From JAKAGZ01 sp963748105 (GTDB taxonomy: Bacteria > Bacteroidota > Ignavibacteria > Ignavibacteriales > Ignavibacteriaceae), in the NCBI GenBank assembly GCA_963748105.1, contig CAVVHP010000022.1:44930-108929 (forward strand): a stretch of DNA of 64,000 bases, written 5' to 3'. Position 1 is the first letter of the stretch. The number at the start of each line of letters is the position of its first letter. Shown here piece after piece: positions 36,226-46,151 of the stretch. The notes below the pieces were generated by a model. That model saw nothing but the letters and a program-made list of their open reading frames with translations. It made no database searches and was not told the origin of the DNA. The position numbers were made by a program, and so were the translations under genes.

Positions 36226-37371
36226 ATGGATTTTCGACTTACACGCGAACAAAAAATGCTACGGGATTTGGCCAAAGAATTTACAGATAGTGAAATTCGT
36301 CCTATTGCTATGCAAATTGACGAAAATGAAGAAATCCCCCAATCACTTATAAAAAAGCTGGCTGAAGTTGGTCTATTAGGAACAGCCTTCCCGGAAGAAT
36401 ATGGTGGCGGAGGGTTTGGTGAAATTGGTTATTGTCTTGCACAGGAAGAAGTTACAAAAGCCTGTGCTTCTACTGCAACTTTAATCGGGGCTCATCAATC
36501 AATTGGTACAAATGCTATTTATCTTGGTGGATCGGAAGAATTGAAAATGAAATATTTACCAGCACTTACTTCCGGAGAAAAAATAGCTGCTTTTGCTCTT
36601 ACAGAACCGGAAGCGGGTTCTGATTCTTTTAATCTTAAAACCGAAGCAAAATTAGTTAATGATAAATGGATATTAAACGGAACAAAATCCTGGGTTTCTA
36701 ATGGAAGCATAGCTGATGTTTTTTCTGTCTTTGCAAGAACTGAAAAAGGAATTTCCGGATTTGTGGTTGAAAAGGATTTCCCCGGCGTTCATCTTGGCCC
36801 AAATGAAAAGAAAATGGGTCTAAAAGGAAGTTCTGCAAATTCTCTTACTTTTGATGATGTTGAAATTCCAAAAGAAAATATTATTGGTCTTGACGGCAGA
36901 GGTTTTATTACTGCAATGAATACTCTTGATGCCGGCAGACTTGGACTTGGAGCCGGGTGCATTGGTGCATCAAAAGAACTCCTGAAATTATCTACAATAT
37001 ATGCCAAACAACGCAAACAATTCGGTAATCCGATATCAAAATTCCAGGCCATACAATTTATGCTTGCGGATATCACCACAAATATTTATGCTATGGAGAG
37101 CATTGTTTACCGTACTGCATATAAATACGATAAAAAAGAAAATATTTCTTCGGATTCTGCAATAGTCAAAATGTTTTGCTCTGAAAAAATGGTAGAAATT
37201 GCTGATCAAGCTCTACAAATTCATGGCGGTATGGGTTTTTCCCGTGAACTGCCAATAGAAAGATTTTACAGGGATGCCCGGATTTTGAAAATATTTGAAG
37301 GCACTAACGAAATTCAACGGTTAATTATTGCAAAAAACATTTTGAAAAATAATGGTAAATGGGCAGATTAG
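36226..37371 (+). CDS. Acyl-CoA dehydrogenase
   Basis: A 381-aa FAD-dependent dehydrogenase that introduces the alpha-beta double bond into acyl-CoA and passes electrons to ETF. The domains read in order: FRLTREQKMLRDLAKEFTD, the CoA/FAD segment AFALTEPEAGSDSFNLKT, WILNGTKSWVSNG, RKQFGNPISKFQAIQFMLAD, and LQIHGGMGFSRELPIERFYRD. The catalytic Glu is in ILKIFEGTNEIQRLIIA. This resembles short/branched- or medium-chain types; specificity is uncertain. The HisA-like gene starts 4 bases after the stop. Confidence 0.95.
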   Translation: MDFRLTREQKMLRDLAKEFTDSEIRPIAMQIDENEEIPQSLIKKLAEVGLLGTAFPEEYGGGGFGEIGYCLAQEEVTKACASTATLIGAHQSIGTNAIYLGGSEELKMKYLPALTSGEKIAAFALTEPEAGSDSFNLKTEAKLVNDKWILNGTKSWVSNGSIADVFSVFARTEKGISGFVVEKDFPGVHLGPNEKKMGLKGSSANSLTFDDVEIPKENIIGLDGRGFITAMNTLDAGRLGLGAGCIGASKELLKLSTIYAKQRKQFGNPISKFQAIQFMLADITTNIYAMESIVYRTAYKYDKKENISSDSAIVKMFCSEKMVEIADQALQIHGGMGFSRELPIERFYRDARILKIFEGTNEIQRLIIAKNILKNNGKWAD

Positions 37372-37374
37372 TAT

Positions 37375-38127
37375 ATGAGTTATTTACTTGTTATACCATC
37401 CATAGATATTAAAAACGGTAAGACCGTAAGATCTGTAAAAGGGATACCGGAACTTAATTGTGCCGAATACGGCAATGATCCCGTTGAGATGGCAAGAATA
37501 TGGCGTGCAGAAAATGCAAAGATGATTCATGTAGTTGATTTTGACGGAGCTTCAGATCATTCAAAGAAAAATTTAAAAATAATTGAAGAGATTTGTTCAT
37601 CCGTTATTATTCCCGTTGAATTTGCAGGCGGCGTTCGGAATTTTGATGATATAAAAGCAATTAAAGAATCTGGTGTTATCCGCATCGCAGTAAGCACAAT
37701 GGCAATTGATAATAGAAAAGAATTCATTAAAGCTTTAGAGACATTTGGACCCAAAAAAATTATAATATCACTTGATGTAATTGACGAAGAAGTTGTAATT
37801 AGGGGAAGAAGATTTAAAACAGGACTGAATTATCTGGATTTTGCTAAAGATATGGCTTCTTTAGGAATTGAAAGATTTAATGTTACAGATGTTGAAACAA
37901 ATGGAATGATGAACGGTCCAAATATTGAAATGTCTAAAAAAGTTGCAGAAGCTACAAAAGCAAAGGTCACACATTCAGGTGGTGTAAGAAATAAAGATGA
38001 ACTTATGGATTTACAAAATTTAATTCCGGTCGGAGTTGATTCAGTTATTATAGGTCGTGCACTTTATGAAAACAGGTTCCCCTGTCAAAAATTATGGCGT
38101 GTTGCCGAATCAGGAATATTTCAATGA
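37375..38127 (+). CDS. hisA: HisA-like phosphoribosyl isomerase (TIM barrel)
   Basis: A 250-aa half-barrel-duplicated protein. LLVIPSIDIKNGKTVRSVKG holds the first catalytic Asp (DIKNG), EYGNDPVEMARIWRAENAKM follows, and PVEFAGGVRNFDDIKAI and THSGGVRNKDELMDL are the two phosphate-binding GG-R loops. The second acidic residue lies in NVTDVETNGMMNGPN, as in HisA (TDVxxDGT), where Asp-Gly-Thr is here Thr-Asn-Gly. In histidine synthesis HisA isomerises ProFAR to PRFAR. The altered loop and the absence of other his genes nearby leave open a related function. It is tightly linked to the acyl-CoA dehydrogenase. Confidence 0.75.
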   Translation: MSYLLVIPSIDIKNGKTVRSVKGIPELNCAEYGNDPVEMARIWRAENAKMIHVVDFDGASDHSKKNLKIIEEICSSVIIPVEFAGGVRNFDDIKAIKESGVIRIAVSTMAIDNRKEFIKALETFGPKKIIISLDVIDEEVVIRGRRFKTGLNYLDFAKDMASLGIERFNVTDVETNGMMNGPNIEMSKKVAEATKAKVTHSGGVRNKDELMDLQNLIPVGVDSVIIGRALYENRFPCQKLWRVAESGIFQ

Positions 38128-38134
38128 GGGTATT

Positions 38135-38686
38135 ATGCAAGACAATAATCATGAAATAAATCACAGTAGTTTCTGGGCAAATTTTTTCAATACTTCAACA
38201 GAAAAAATGGAACTTCAACGTTCGCTGCTATCAATACCGATATTTGAAGGACTAAGCAAAAGAGACTGCGGGTTGTTAATGAACCTGATTCATCACAGAA
38301 TTTATATTGCTGATGAATATATTTTTTACCAGGATGATCCGGGGCTTGGCATTTATCTTATCCGTGAAGGTGAAGTTGAAGTTCAAAGAACAGATAAAAA
38401 TGGAAATGTTTTTCACCAGGCTACTCTACACAAAGGAGATTTCTTTGGCGAATTGGCTCTTGTAGACGGAGAAAAAAGAGCTGCTTCAGCAATATCAAAA
38501 AAAGATTCTAAGATTGCCGTAATATTTAAACCTGACCTGGATGAATTCATTCAGAGATTTCCAAAAAAAGGAATAATTATTCTTGAAGGAATATCTAAAA
38601 TAGTTACTACAAGATTACGTAAGTTGAATGAAGAACATTATGAAATAGAAAGTAAAGTAAAATTAGGGGGTGTTTATGAAACCTGA
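38135..38686 (+). CDS. Cyclic nucleotide-binding domain protein
   Basis: A 183-aa protein started at ATG 38135, where GAGGG provides a ribosome-binding site; a longer frame reaching into the hisA gene is less likely. A short N-terminal region is followed by a cNMP-binding beta barrel: IPIFEGLSKRDCGLLMNLI, DPGLGIYLIREGEVEV and the phosphate-cassette stretch KGDFFGELALVDGEKRAASA. No helix-turn-helix follows, so it is not a CRP-type DNA-binding regulator; it may bind a partner. Its end overlaps the following Usp gene by 11 bases. Confidence 0.85.
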   Translation: MQDNNHEINHSSFWANFFNTSTEKMELQRSLLSIPIFEGLSKRDCGLLMNLIHHRIYIADEYIFYQDDPGLGIYLIREGEVEVQRTDKNGNVFHQATLHKGDFFGELALVDGEKRAASAISKKDSKIAVIFKPDLDEFIQRFPKKGIIILEGISKIVTTRLRKLNEEHYEIESKVKLGGVYET

Positions 38687-39164
38687 CATAAAAAAAGTGC
38701 TAGTTCCAATTGACTTTTCTGATTACTCAAAAAATGCTCTAGGATATGCAATTAATTTTGCAAAACATTTTAAAGCTGAATTACATTTGATTTATGTAGT
38801 TGAGCCGGTGATTTATCCACCAGATTTCAGCATGGGACAAATAGCTATCCCGTCTGTTGATCTGGAAATGGATAAACGGGCAAAAGACGAACTAATAAAT
38901 CTGGCTGATAAGCAAATTCCATCAGATCTGAAAACAAATATATTGGTTAAAACAGGTAAACCATTTATTGAAATTATTGAAACTGCTGCTGAAATTGATG
39001 CAGATTTGATAATTATTGCCACACACGGCCACTCAGGAATGGAGCACATTCTGTTTGGGAGTACCGCAGAAAAGGTTGTGAGAAAGGCACCTTGCCCGGT
39101 TTTGACTCTAAGAGAACCTGTTAAAGGATTTAATTATAAAAATGCTATAAAGAATGGTGACTAA
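38676..39164 (+). CDS. Universal stress protein (UspA family)
   Basis: A 162-aa protein from ATG 38676 with GGGGG upstream. The UspA fold is clear: KKVLVPIDFSDYSKNALGYA at the N-terminus and the ATP-binding motif ATHGHSGMEHILFGSTAEKV, then CPVLTLR at the end. The G-2x-G-9x-G(S/T) motif indicates the ATP-binding class. Its start lies within the end of the cNMP-binding gene, which implies coupled expression and perhaps shared stress signalling. Confidence 0.93.
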   Translation: MKPDIKKVLVPIDFSDYSKNALGYAINFAKHFKAELHLIYVVEPVIYPPDFSMGQIAIPSVDLEMDKRAKDELINLADKQIPSDLKTNILVKTGKPFIEIIETAAEIDADLIIIATHGHSGMEHILFGSTAEKVVRKAPCPVLTLREPVKGFNYKNAIKNGD

Positions 39165-39197
39165 AAGAGTTGCCTAATTATCTTAATTGGTTTTCTA

Positions 39198-40178
39198 TTA
39201 GTTTTTCCGATCAATAATAAAATCAACCAGTGCTTCCATTGCAATTTTAGCTGGAGAATCCGGATAAATATTCAGGGCTTTTTTAGCCTTAATTGAATAT
39301 TCATTTGATGTTTTTACAGCGTATTCTATTCCTTTATTCTTCCTCACAAATTCTATTATAGGTTTAATATTTTCTTTTTTATCGCTGTTTTTAATCAATT
39401 TTTTAATTTCAGAAGCTTCCCTCTTCGAAACCTGGTTCATTGCATAAATTAATGGCAGAGTAATCTTTTTTTCCTTTATATCACCGCCCACAGGTTTACC
39501 GATTAAACTCGAATTACCTTCAAAATCCAGGATATCATCCCTTATCTGAAAGGCAATTCCGATTGATGAGCCAAAATCTTTCATTGCTTTATGATATTCA
39601 GGATTGTCTGAAGAGCTCATAGCACCTATCTGACAACATGTTTCAAGTAAAGATGCTGTTTTATCAGATATAACTTTAAAGTATGTCTCTTCATCAATAT
39701 CCAGTTTGCGGGTTTTTTGGATCTGTAAAAGCTCTCCTTCGGACATTCTTTTAACCGCTTCTGTTACTACGCCAAGAAAATCATAATCCTTTCCGTCAAC
39801 TGCTAACATCAATCCACGAGAAAGAAGATAATCTCCCATTAATACCGCAATTTTATTTTTAAATACAGCGTTTATTGACCAGAAATTTCTTCTTTTATCA
39901 GCATTATCAACAACATCATCGTGCACTAAAGTGGCTGTATGTAAAAGTTCAACTAACACCGCTCCGCGGTACGCTCTTTCACTTATTCCGCCCGAAATTT
40001 TTGCAGATAATAAAACAAGCAGCGGCCTAACTTTCTTTCCTTTCTGCCGCAGAATATAATTAGCTACAAGGTCCACTAATCCAACTTTGGATTTCATTGA
40101 CTCCTTAAATAAGGAATGAAATTTATCCAATTCGGATTTAATGGGCTGACTTATTTCAGTTAATTGTGTTTTACTCAA
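39198..40178 (-). CDS. Polyprenyl diphosphate synthase (octaprenyl/heptaprenyl type)
   Basis: A 326-aa trans-prenyltransferase that makes the side chain of quinones. The first Asp-rich motif is LVHDDVVDNADKRRN and the second IAFQIRDDILDFEGN. KGKKVRPLLVLLSAKISGG is the IPP-binding N-terminal motif. Chain length cannot be set from motifs alone but the overall pattern resembles IspB/HepT. Start is TTG 40178, whose TTGA overlaps the tatC stop, so translation is coupled. Confidence 0.92.
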   Translation of the reverse strand: MSKTQLTEISQPIKSELDKFHSLFKESMKSKVGLVDLVANYILRQKGKKVRPLLVLLSAKISGGISERAYRGAVLVELLHTATLVHDDVVDNADKRRNFWSINAVFKNKIAVLMGDYLLSRGLMLAVDGKDYDFLGVVTEAVKRMSEGELLQIQKTRKLDIDEETYFKVISDKTASLLETCCQIGAMSSSDNPEYHKAMKDFGSSIGIAFQIRDDILDFEGNSSLIGKPVGGDIKEKKITLPLIYAMNQVSKREASEIKKLIKNSDKKENIKPIIEFVRKNKGIEYAVKTSNEYSIKAKKALNIYPDSPAKIAMEALVDFIIDRKN

Positions 40179-40939
40179 TGTTTTTTCGCAGCAAATTTTG
40201 AAATGAGAATACTAATTTCATAAAGGAAGAACAATGGCACAGCAAGTATCATTTGTGAAACCGGATCCGTCCCCGGAGTGAGAACCGCAGACAGAATAAA
40301 AATTATAACAATTGCATGCCTGCGATATTTCCTCATAAAGTTTGGTGTAAGAATTCCAAGCTTGGTTAAAAAGAACGAAATCATCGGCAATTCAAATACT
40401 ATTCCGGCTCCCAGAATAATGCTCAATATTATAGACATATATTCGTCAATAGCAAATTGGTTCTTAATTGCCTCCGAACCAAATTGAACTGCAAACTTCA
40501 GTGATAAGGGAATCATTATATAAAATGCGAATACAACACCCAACAAAAAACATATTGTTGAAAAAATTACGATCCACCAGATATATCTTCTTTCCCGTTT
40601 TCTTAGTGCCGGAGATAAAAATTTCCAGAACTGATAAAAGATATTTGGTAAACTAAGAATTACTCCAGCAATAATAGCAACTTCCATATACATGAATAAT
40701 TGCCCGAAAGGTCTTAAGTTCTGCAGTATCGCGCCCGATTCCCTCGCTGGTCTTAAGAGTACTTTATCGACCAGAAAATCAATAAATATCCAGCTAATTG
40801 CAGTGCCTACAACCAGACCGATTACAGAATATATCAATCTCCATCTTAATTCCTCAAGATGGTCCAGGAATGACATTTCTAGTCCGGAATCCGGCTCTTC
40901 ATCTTCTACTAAGTCGTTCGATACTTCATCAGATGCCAC
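40175..40939 (-). CDS. tatC: Sec-independent protein translocase TatC
   Basis: Core receptor of the twin-arginine translocase. The 254-aa polytopic protein begins with an acidic tail and then FLDHLEELRWRLIYSVIGLV, the characteristic TatC N-terminus; FYQFWKFLSPALRKRERRY follows, and VLTPGTDPVSQMILAVPLFFLYEISI closes the protein. Six helices are visible. Start is GTG 40939. No tatA or tatB is seen beside it. Coupled to the prenyl synthase downstream, and glyA lies 17 bases upstream on the same strand. Confidence 0.95.
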   Translation of the reverse strand: MASDEVSNDLVEDEEPDSGLEMSFLDHLEELRWRLIYSVIGLVVGTAISWIFIDFLVDKVLLRPARESGAILQNLRPFGQLFMYMEVAIIAGVILSLPNIFYQFWKFLSPALRKRERRYIWWIVIFSTICFLLGVVFAFYIMIPLSLKFAVQFGSEAIKNQFAIDEYMSIILSIILGAGIVFELPMISFFLTKLGILTPNFMRKYRRHAIVIIFILSAVLTPGTDPVSQMILAVPLFFLYEISILISKFAAKKH

Positions 40940-40956
40940 GTAAAATCATTTCCTTT

Positions 40957-42246
40957 TTATTGTTTGAATAACGGATAACTTTTGCATAATAAATGAACAT
41001 CATCTTTAATTTTACTAAGTTCTGAATCATTATCAAAATTAGTAATTGCCCTGCTAATAAAGTCAGCTATTTGTTCCATTTCTGTTTCTTTCATCCCTCG
41101 TGTTGTCACTGCAGGAGTTCCCAGCCTAATACCACTGGTAACAAATGGGCTCCTTTCATCAAATGGAACCATATTTTTATTTACAGTCATTCCTGCTTTG
41201 CCAAGTGCAATCTCAGCATTCTTACCCGTAATATTTCTGTTTGTTAGATCAATCAACATCAGATGATTATCTGTGCCACCAGAAATTATGTCAAAATCAT
41301 TAGTGATTAATTTTTCGGCTAACTTTTGTGAATTCTTAACAATCTGTTTTGTGTAATCAGAGAATGAACTCTGAAGCGCTTCACCAAATGCAACAGCCTT
41401 TGCCATAATAATATGCATTAACGGTCCGCCCTGAATACCCGGCATAACCATACTATCAATCAATTCAGACATCATTTTGACTCGGCCCCCTTTTGGAGCT
41501 TTAATACCAAAGGGATTTTCTCTATCCTTGCCCATAAGAATAATTCCTCCCCTGGGGCCACGAAGAGTTTTATGTGTTGTTGAAGTTACAATATCACAAT
41601 ATTCAAGTGGATTATTAAGCAATCCTGTTGCAATTAATCCGGCAGGATGAGCCATATCGCAAACTAAAAAGGCACCAACTGAATCAGCAATTTGCCTGAA
41701 TTTTTCATAGTCCCATTCACGTGAATAAGCACTTGCTCCGGTAATAATAACTTTTGGTTTTTCTTTTTTAGCAATATCTTCAATCTGATCATAATCCAGC
41801 AGTTTTGTTTCGTGATTTAATTCATAACCTACTGCCTGATACAATTTACCGGAAAAATTAACAGGGGAACCATGAGTAAGATGGCCGCCATGTGCAAGAC
41901 TTAATCCCAGAAATTTATCTCCCGGTTTTAACAGAGTCATTAATACAGCCATATTTGCCTGGCTACCGCTATGAGGTTGAACATTTACATATTCTGCCTT
42001 AAATAGCTTTTTGAGACGCTCCCTGGCTATATTTTCAGCCATATCCACATATTCACATCCGCCATAATATCTTTTACCGGGATAGCCTTCTGCGTATTTA
42101 TTTGTTAGTACTGAACCTGCTGCCTCCAAAACTGCAGGACTTACAAAATTTTCAGATGCAATTAATTCTAGATGATCAGTTTGCCGACTAGTTTCTAATC
42201 TTAATACTTCAAAAATTTCTTTATCATTTTCCAGAAAATTTGCCAT
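40957..42246 (-). CDS. glyA: Serine hydroxymethyltransferase
   Basis: PLP enzyme interconverting serine and glycine with tetrahydrofolate, the main source of one-carbon units. The 429-aa protein opens with QTDHLELIASENFVSPAVLE, holds the tetrahydrofolate and PLP sites in SGSQANMAV and CDMAHPAGL, and the PLP-lysine motif in VTSTTHKTLRGPRGGIIL. ITGKNAEIALGKAGMTVNKN and GLGTPAVTTRG-like IRLGTPAVTTRGM complete it. Length matches the family. It lies upstream of tatC with 17 bases between. Confidence 0.97.
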   Translation of the reverse strand: MANFLENDKEIFEVLRLETSRQTDHLELIASENFVSPAVLEAAGSVLTNKYAEGYPGKRYYGGCEYVDMAENIARERLKKLFKAEYVNVQPHSGSQANMAVLMTLLKPGDKFLGLSLAHGGHLTHGSPVNFSGKLYQAVGYELNHETKLLDYDQIEDIAKKEKPKVIITGASAYSREWDYEKFRQIADSVGAFLVCDMAHPAGLIATGLLNNPLEYCDIVTSTTHKTLRGPRGGIILMGKDRENPFGIKAPKGGRVKMMSELIDSMVMPGIQGGPLMHIIMAKAVAFGEALQSSFSDYTKQIVKNSQKLAEKLITNDFDIISGGTDNHLMLIDLTNRNITGKNAEIALGKAGMTVNKNMVPFDERSPFVTSGIRLGTPAVTTRGMKETEMEQIADFISRAITNFDNDSELSKIKDDVHLLCKSYPLFKQ

Positions 42247-42336
42247 GATAATTCACATATTTTTATGAATAGAATAGGGTAAAATTAAGCAATTACTGCA
42301 ATATTATCTACTTTTAGAAATATCATTATTTAAAAC

Positions 42337-42370
42337 AAAAAAGGTTCCAGACTAACCTGAAACCTTTTTT
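42337..42370 (-). terminator. Terminator after the TPR gene
   Basis: AAAAAAGGTT...CAG and CTG...AACCTTTTTT form an imperfect stem with one mismatch and a short loop, flanked by A/T runs. On the minus strand it lies 20 bases after the TPR gene stop and ends in T residues, separating that unit from glyA. Confidence 0.75.
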
Positions 42371-42390
42371 AACTGAATACAGAAAAATGA

Positions 42391-43699
42391 CTATGGAATT
42401 GTAACACTTCGTCCTATCCAGCCATAACATTGTCCACTGATTGGAAGTTTTTGACCGGATTTATATCCTCTAAAGAAATAATCTTCTTGTGTCGGAATTG
42501 AAGTCTGCAGAGCGCTTATTCTTTCAGTGGCCTGGTCTAGACTTGGGTCAATATTTTTCGCTCTTCTGTAAGTCTGAAGTGCTAATAAATACACCAGTTT
42601 CGTTTCAAAATCAAACTTACATCTTCTTGCTGATTGTTCATATAAATTACCGATATAATAAATTGGCATTCCCCAGCCATTACCAACTTCGCTTGCCTTT
42701 TCATAGAATTGTCTGGCCAAAGAATACTGATTCTTATCTTTATAAATGATGCCGAGATTTAAATAATTTTCTTTTTTCTCAGGTTCTAATTGTATTAATT
42801 TTTTATAAGCATCTTCTGCATTATCCAGTTTATCAGTTTTCTGATACACTGATGCTAATTGTGTCCAGTAATTTACCGTGTTTGGAGATTTTTCAACAAG
42901 AAATTCCAGAGCGGTAATTGCATCATCGTACATACCGGCTTTTAAAGCAGTAGAACCATATTTCCAGGCTTTCTCAAGATTATTCTTATCAAGATTCCAG
43001 GCTTTTTGATCCAACTTCACGAGTTCTTCAATATTTTCAACTAAAGATTCAAGTTGTGAAGGCCAGGCCGGGTTATTTGGTTCCATTTCACTCAATTTTG
43101 TATAAAGATCTATTGCTTTAGTTTTATAATCATTACTATCGGACTGATTATTTTTGTACAACTGCCCCAACCTGTTCATATAATAAGTTGACATATGCGG
43201 ATCATCAGCCATCGCCTTTTCATAAGCCTTGATCACTATAATCGGATCCATTTTTAACCAGGTCTCTTCTACAAATGCTTCCCTTGGTTCAAAATATGAT
43301 CTTGTCAGCAGAATCAAACTTTAATGCTAGTTTGTAAACATAAAGGATGGTATCCTCAATAGATTTTTTCATCTCTGGGGCTATTGTAGTAGAATCGTGC
43401 AATGCCCATAGAATATCTTCCATTTTATAATAGATCCACTTACTAAATTTCTGCGGGTCCATTTCCAGTACTTTCCAGCCATAAGGTAAAGCAGTTTCAA
43501 ATTCTTTGTTTTTATAGTATTCAGAAAATAGACTATATTGCTCAATTAATTTTAATGAATCAGGTTTTGTTTGTTTCACAGAAGTATTATTGTCCTGTGA
43601 ATCCTGAGCAAAGCTATTTCCCGAGACTAATAAGAAGATGAGAATAAATGAGCAAGTTGTTAATATTTTATATATTGCTTTCAATTTGACTACCCTCAA
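42391..43699 (-). CDS. Exported TPR-repeat protein (interrupted by a 1-base frameshift)
   Basis: A secreted helical-repeat protein. The N-terminal frame (ATG 43699) has a signal peptide (LTTCSFILIFLLVSGNSFAQ) and runs to LKFDSADKIIF. The next frame continues with EPREAFVEETWLKMDPI and then TPR units such as AWKYGSTALKAGMYDDAITAL and DNAEDAYKKLIQLEPEKKEN. Removing one T from the TTTT at about 43289-43292 joins them as DKIIFEPRE; the span leaves remainder 1 on division by 3. Restored length is about 435 aa. It lies just downstream of the beta-barrel gene and is probably part of the same outer-membrane/periplasmic unit. No enzymatic role visible. Confidence 0.82.
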
Positions 43700-43705
43700 A
43701 TTAAA

Positions 43706-44965
43706 TTAGTAATTATCATGTCTTATAAACCAAAGTTCTCCCAAACTTACACCTGCAGATAATCTGAGTATTTTTTCTTGAAATAGATTCGCATCTTTAG
43801 TCCCTCTGATTGAATACTGAAGGGCTATATCAAATGTATTCTGATAACTCAGAGGGAATGAAAATCCGCCCATAATGGAATATTCATTTATTCCCTGACC
43901 ATTAATATTATATTGCGTTTGCTCAAAACTTAGACCCGCACGCCAGATGATTTGTTCCCAGAAGCTCTGCCCTACCTTTCTTTGCGGCCTATATTCAAAG
44001 CCTGAACTCACTTTATAGCTATCTCTTAAGTATCCATTATGCCTTCCATTTATAGAGTACTTACTCCAGGGCTGAAAGAGATAATCAAATGTAAATGTGT
44101 ATTGTTTTTGCAATAAAAAACTCGCACCAACAACAATCCTGTATGGCAAATGTAAATTTACAGAAGCTGTGCGTAAGGTATCTTCCCCAAGTATTGAAGT
44201 TGTTATCAATGATGTATCCGCCTTTAAATTTGAGCTAAAAGAAAATGCAGCACCAATTCTAAAATCGGTAATAGCTTCGGAATCAAATAATTTTGCAATA
44301 TCAGGTGTAACAGCACCAATAGTACTGCTAAATCCTCTGGGTCTTACACGGGAATCATAATTTGCACCGGCCAGAGAAACATCATTTATAAACTTAAGTT
44401 TTGAATAATAATTGATATTACCAAAATAATAATCTACAGAAGCCCCCAATCTTAAATCAAAAGGAAATTTAAATGAAGTTGCAAGAAATATTTTAGACAA
44501 CCCACCATTACCTTCATAATTGACCGTATAGTCTGCAGGGATATTGCCTGATGCTTTATAATTATTATCTTCTTTATAGCTCACCCGCGAATAGGACAAA
44601 AGACCTGCAGCTAAGGAAATCCCCAACTTTTGGCTAATCGGAACAGCAATTGTTCCCCCGGTAAAATCGGTGCTGGCACTTGTTGCACTTGCATTATTAT
44701 TTGAAAGAGAAAGAGCATTGTATCTCATTCCTAATTCTGTCCTGGTACTTCTTAAACTTGAAAGACTTGCAGGATTAAGTAGACTTATAAAATCAGGGTC
44801 TAATAATGAAGTTCCAAGTTGTCCCATACCCATTCTTCTTGGACTATAAGTATAATCCATATCACCAATTCCAATCCGAGTATATGAGGAACTTATCTGA
44901 GCAAGACAACTTACCTGAGCCATTATTATAAAAATTACAGATAAAAACTTAGTTTTGAATTTCAT
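43706..44965 (-). CDS. Outer-membrane beta-barrel protein (PorV/FadL-like)
   Basis: A 419-aa exported protein: signal peptide (about 1-21, FLSVIFIIMAQVSCLAQ), then SYTRIGIGDMDYTYSPRRMG and LLNPASLSSLRSTRTELGM, followed by alternating short amphipathic strands to the C-terminus. The NPAxL motif and repeated aromatic strands are typical of FadL/PorV-type barrels in Bacteroidota. A transport or secretion-associated role is possible but not shown. It is preceded by a lipoprotein gene by one base and followed by the TPR gene. Confidence 0.78.
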   Translation of the reverse strand: MKFKTKFLSVIFIIMAQVSCLAQISSSYTRIGIGDMDYTYSPRRMGMGQLGTSLLDPDFISLLNPASLSSLRSTRTELGMRYNALSLSNNNASATSASTDFTGGTIAVPISQKLGISLAAGLLSYSRVSYKEDNNYKASGNIPADYTVNYEGNGGLSKIFLATSFKFPFDLRLGASVDYYFGNINYYSKLKFINDVSLAGANYDSRVRPRGFSSTIGAVTPDIAKLFDSEAITDFRIGAAFSFSSNLKADTSLITTSILGEDTLRTASVNLHLPYRIVVGASFLLQKQYTFTFDYLFQPWSKYSINGRHNGYLRDSYKVSSGFEYRPQRKVGQSFWEQIIWRAGLSFEQTQYNINGQGINEYSIMGGFSFPLSYQNTFDIALQYSIRGTKDANLFQEKILRLSAGVSLGELWFIRHDNY

Positions 44966-44966
44966 A

Positions 44967-46151
44967 TTATTTCTTAATTGTGTAAAGTATCTCTAAACGC
45001 GGCCTTTTCCATGGTTCTGTTGCATTGCTTCCTCTGAATACAAATGTCTCCATACCGTTAATGCCGTCTTGTGGTGAAAGTATTATCCCCTGATTTTGTT
45101 TTGATGTTACCCATTTTTGAACGAATCCTGTAATATTGCCCTCGTAAGTACTGTCATAAGGTGACAGTTTAGCTCCAGAAAAACTTGAATCGATTTGTTT
45201 GGCTGCACTATCGGCAATATTAAAGACCGCAATTACTGGAGTAGAGCTACTCCCGTATTTTGTTTTTAATGTATCAATATTTAGAATTAATCTGGCTTTG
45301 TTAATAATAGCCTCTGAAGGAATACTAGACACATCAAAAGCTATTCTGGATTGTCCAACAAGACTAGATTGCATAACAATTTCATCGGGATCAACAGTTG
45401 GCAGATCTCCATCAAGTATACTTACATCTCCATATCCGTCAAATCCTAATGTATCTGTATAAACTCCGGACTTATTAATTACAATTTTTAAAGCAGGCTG
45501 GGTAGGTGCTCCGCCTGACACAGCCTGGTATCCAATGACTTTTTGACTGCTGGATGTAGGTTCTAAATACATACCATATTCAGACAAACCATTAACAGAA
45601 TTCTTTAATGATTCAGTCAAATATTGTGTACTAAGATGAAAAGAATTGATTGAATCAGAAGTTACATCCCTGTTGGAACTAATATCTGTATTATCATAAG
45701 TAAAATTTGCAGAATTCAGACTATCGGATGTAAAGCCATATGATGTCCATGGAGAAGTAATTTTATGAGCTGAAAAATCCATTGTCCCAGACGAATCACC
45801 GAAAATATACGTTCTGACAAATTCAACCCATCCATCGGTAATAGTAATTGCACCACTGTTTAAATCATTTTTTAAAGAATCCGGAAGGTAAAACGCAAAC
45901 TGGATTAATATTGAAGCTTTCTGTTTCCCATATTTACCTAGCAATAAATTATTGGAAGCACCGGTTGGGATCACAGTCTTCAAGGAAGTGGATTTTTGAT
46001 TATAATTACCATTAAATGAATTTACAGATAAAATATTAATCTGATCAGGTCCTAATAAACTCGAATTAAAGTCTCTTGGAGCATCGCTGCAAGAATAAAA
46101 AATAAGTGCTGCTGAAGCCGCCAAAATGAATAAGTATCTTTGTAAATGCAA
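44967..46151 (-). CDS. Lipoprotein with DNRLRE-like repeats
   Basis: A 394-aa predicted lipoprotein starting at TTG 46151 directly after the gmhB stop, with CCGGAG upstream. The signal peptide ends in ALIFYSCSD (lipobox Cys about 21). The mature part is beta-rich; the segments VEFVRTYIFGDSSGTMDFSA and ARLILNIDTL resemble the DNRLRE domain of surface proteins, and WKRPRLEILYTIKK closes it. Function unknown; it lies in a unit with the barrel and TPR genes, suggesting a surface complex. Confidence 0.7.
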   Translation of the reverse strand: MHLQRYLFILAASAALIFYSCSDAPRDFNSSLLGPDQINILSVNSFNGNYNQKSTSLKTVIPTGASNNLLLGKYGKQKASILIQFAFYLPDSLKNDLNSGAITITDGWVEFVRTYIFGDSSGTMDFSAHKITSPWTSYGFTSDSLNSANFTYDNTDISSNRDVTSDSINSFHLSTQYLTESLKNSVNGLSEYGMYLEPTSSSQKVIGYQAVSGGAPTQPALKIVINKSGVYTDTLGFDGYGDVSILDGDLPTVDPDEIVMQSSLVGQSRIAFDVSSIPSEAIINKARLILNIDTLKTKYGSSSTPVIAVFNIADSAAKQIDSSFSGAKLSPYDSTYEGNITGFVQKWVTSKQNQGIILSPQDGINGMETFVFRGSNATEPWKRPRLEILYTIKK

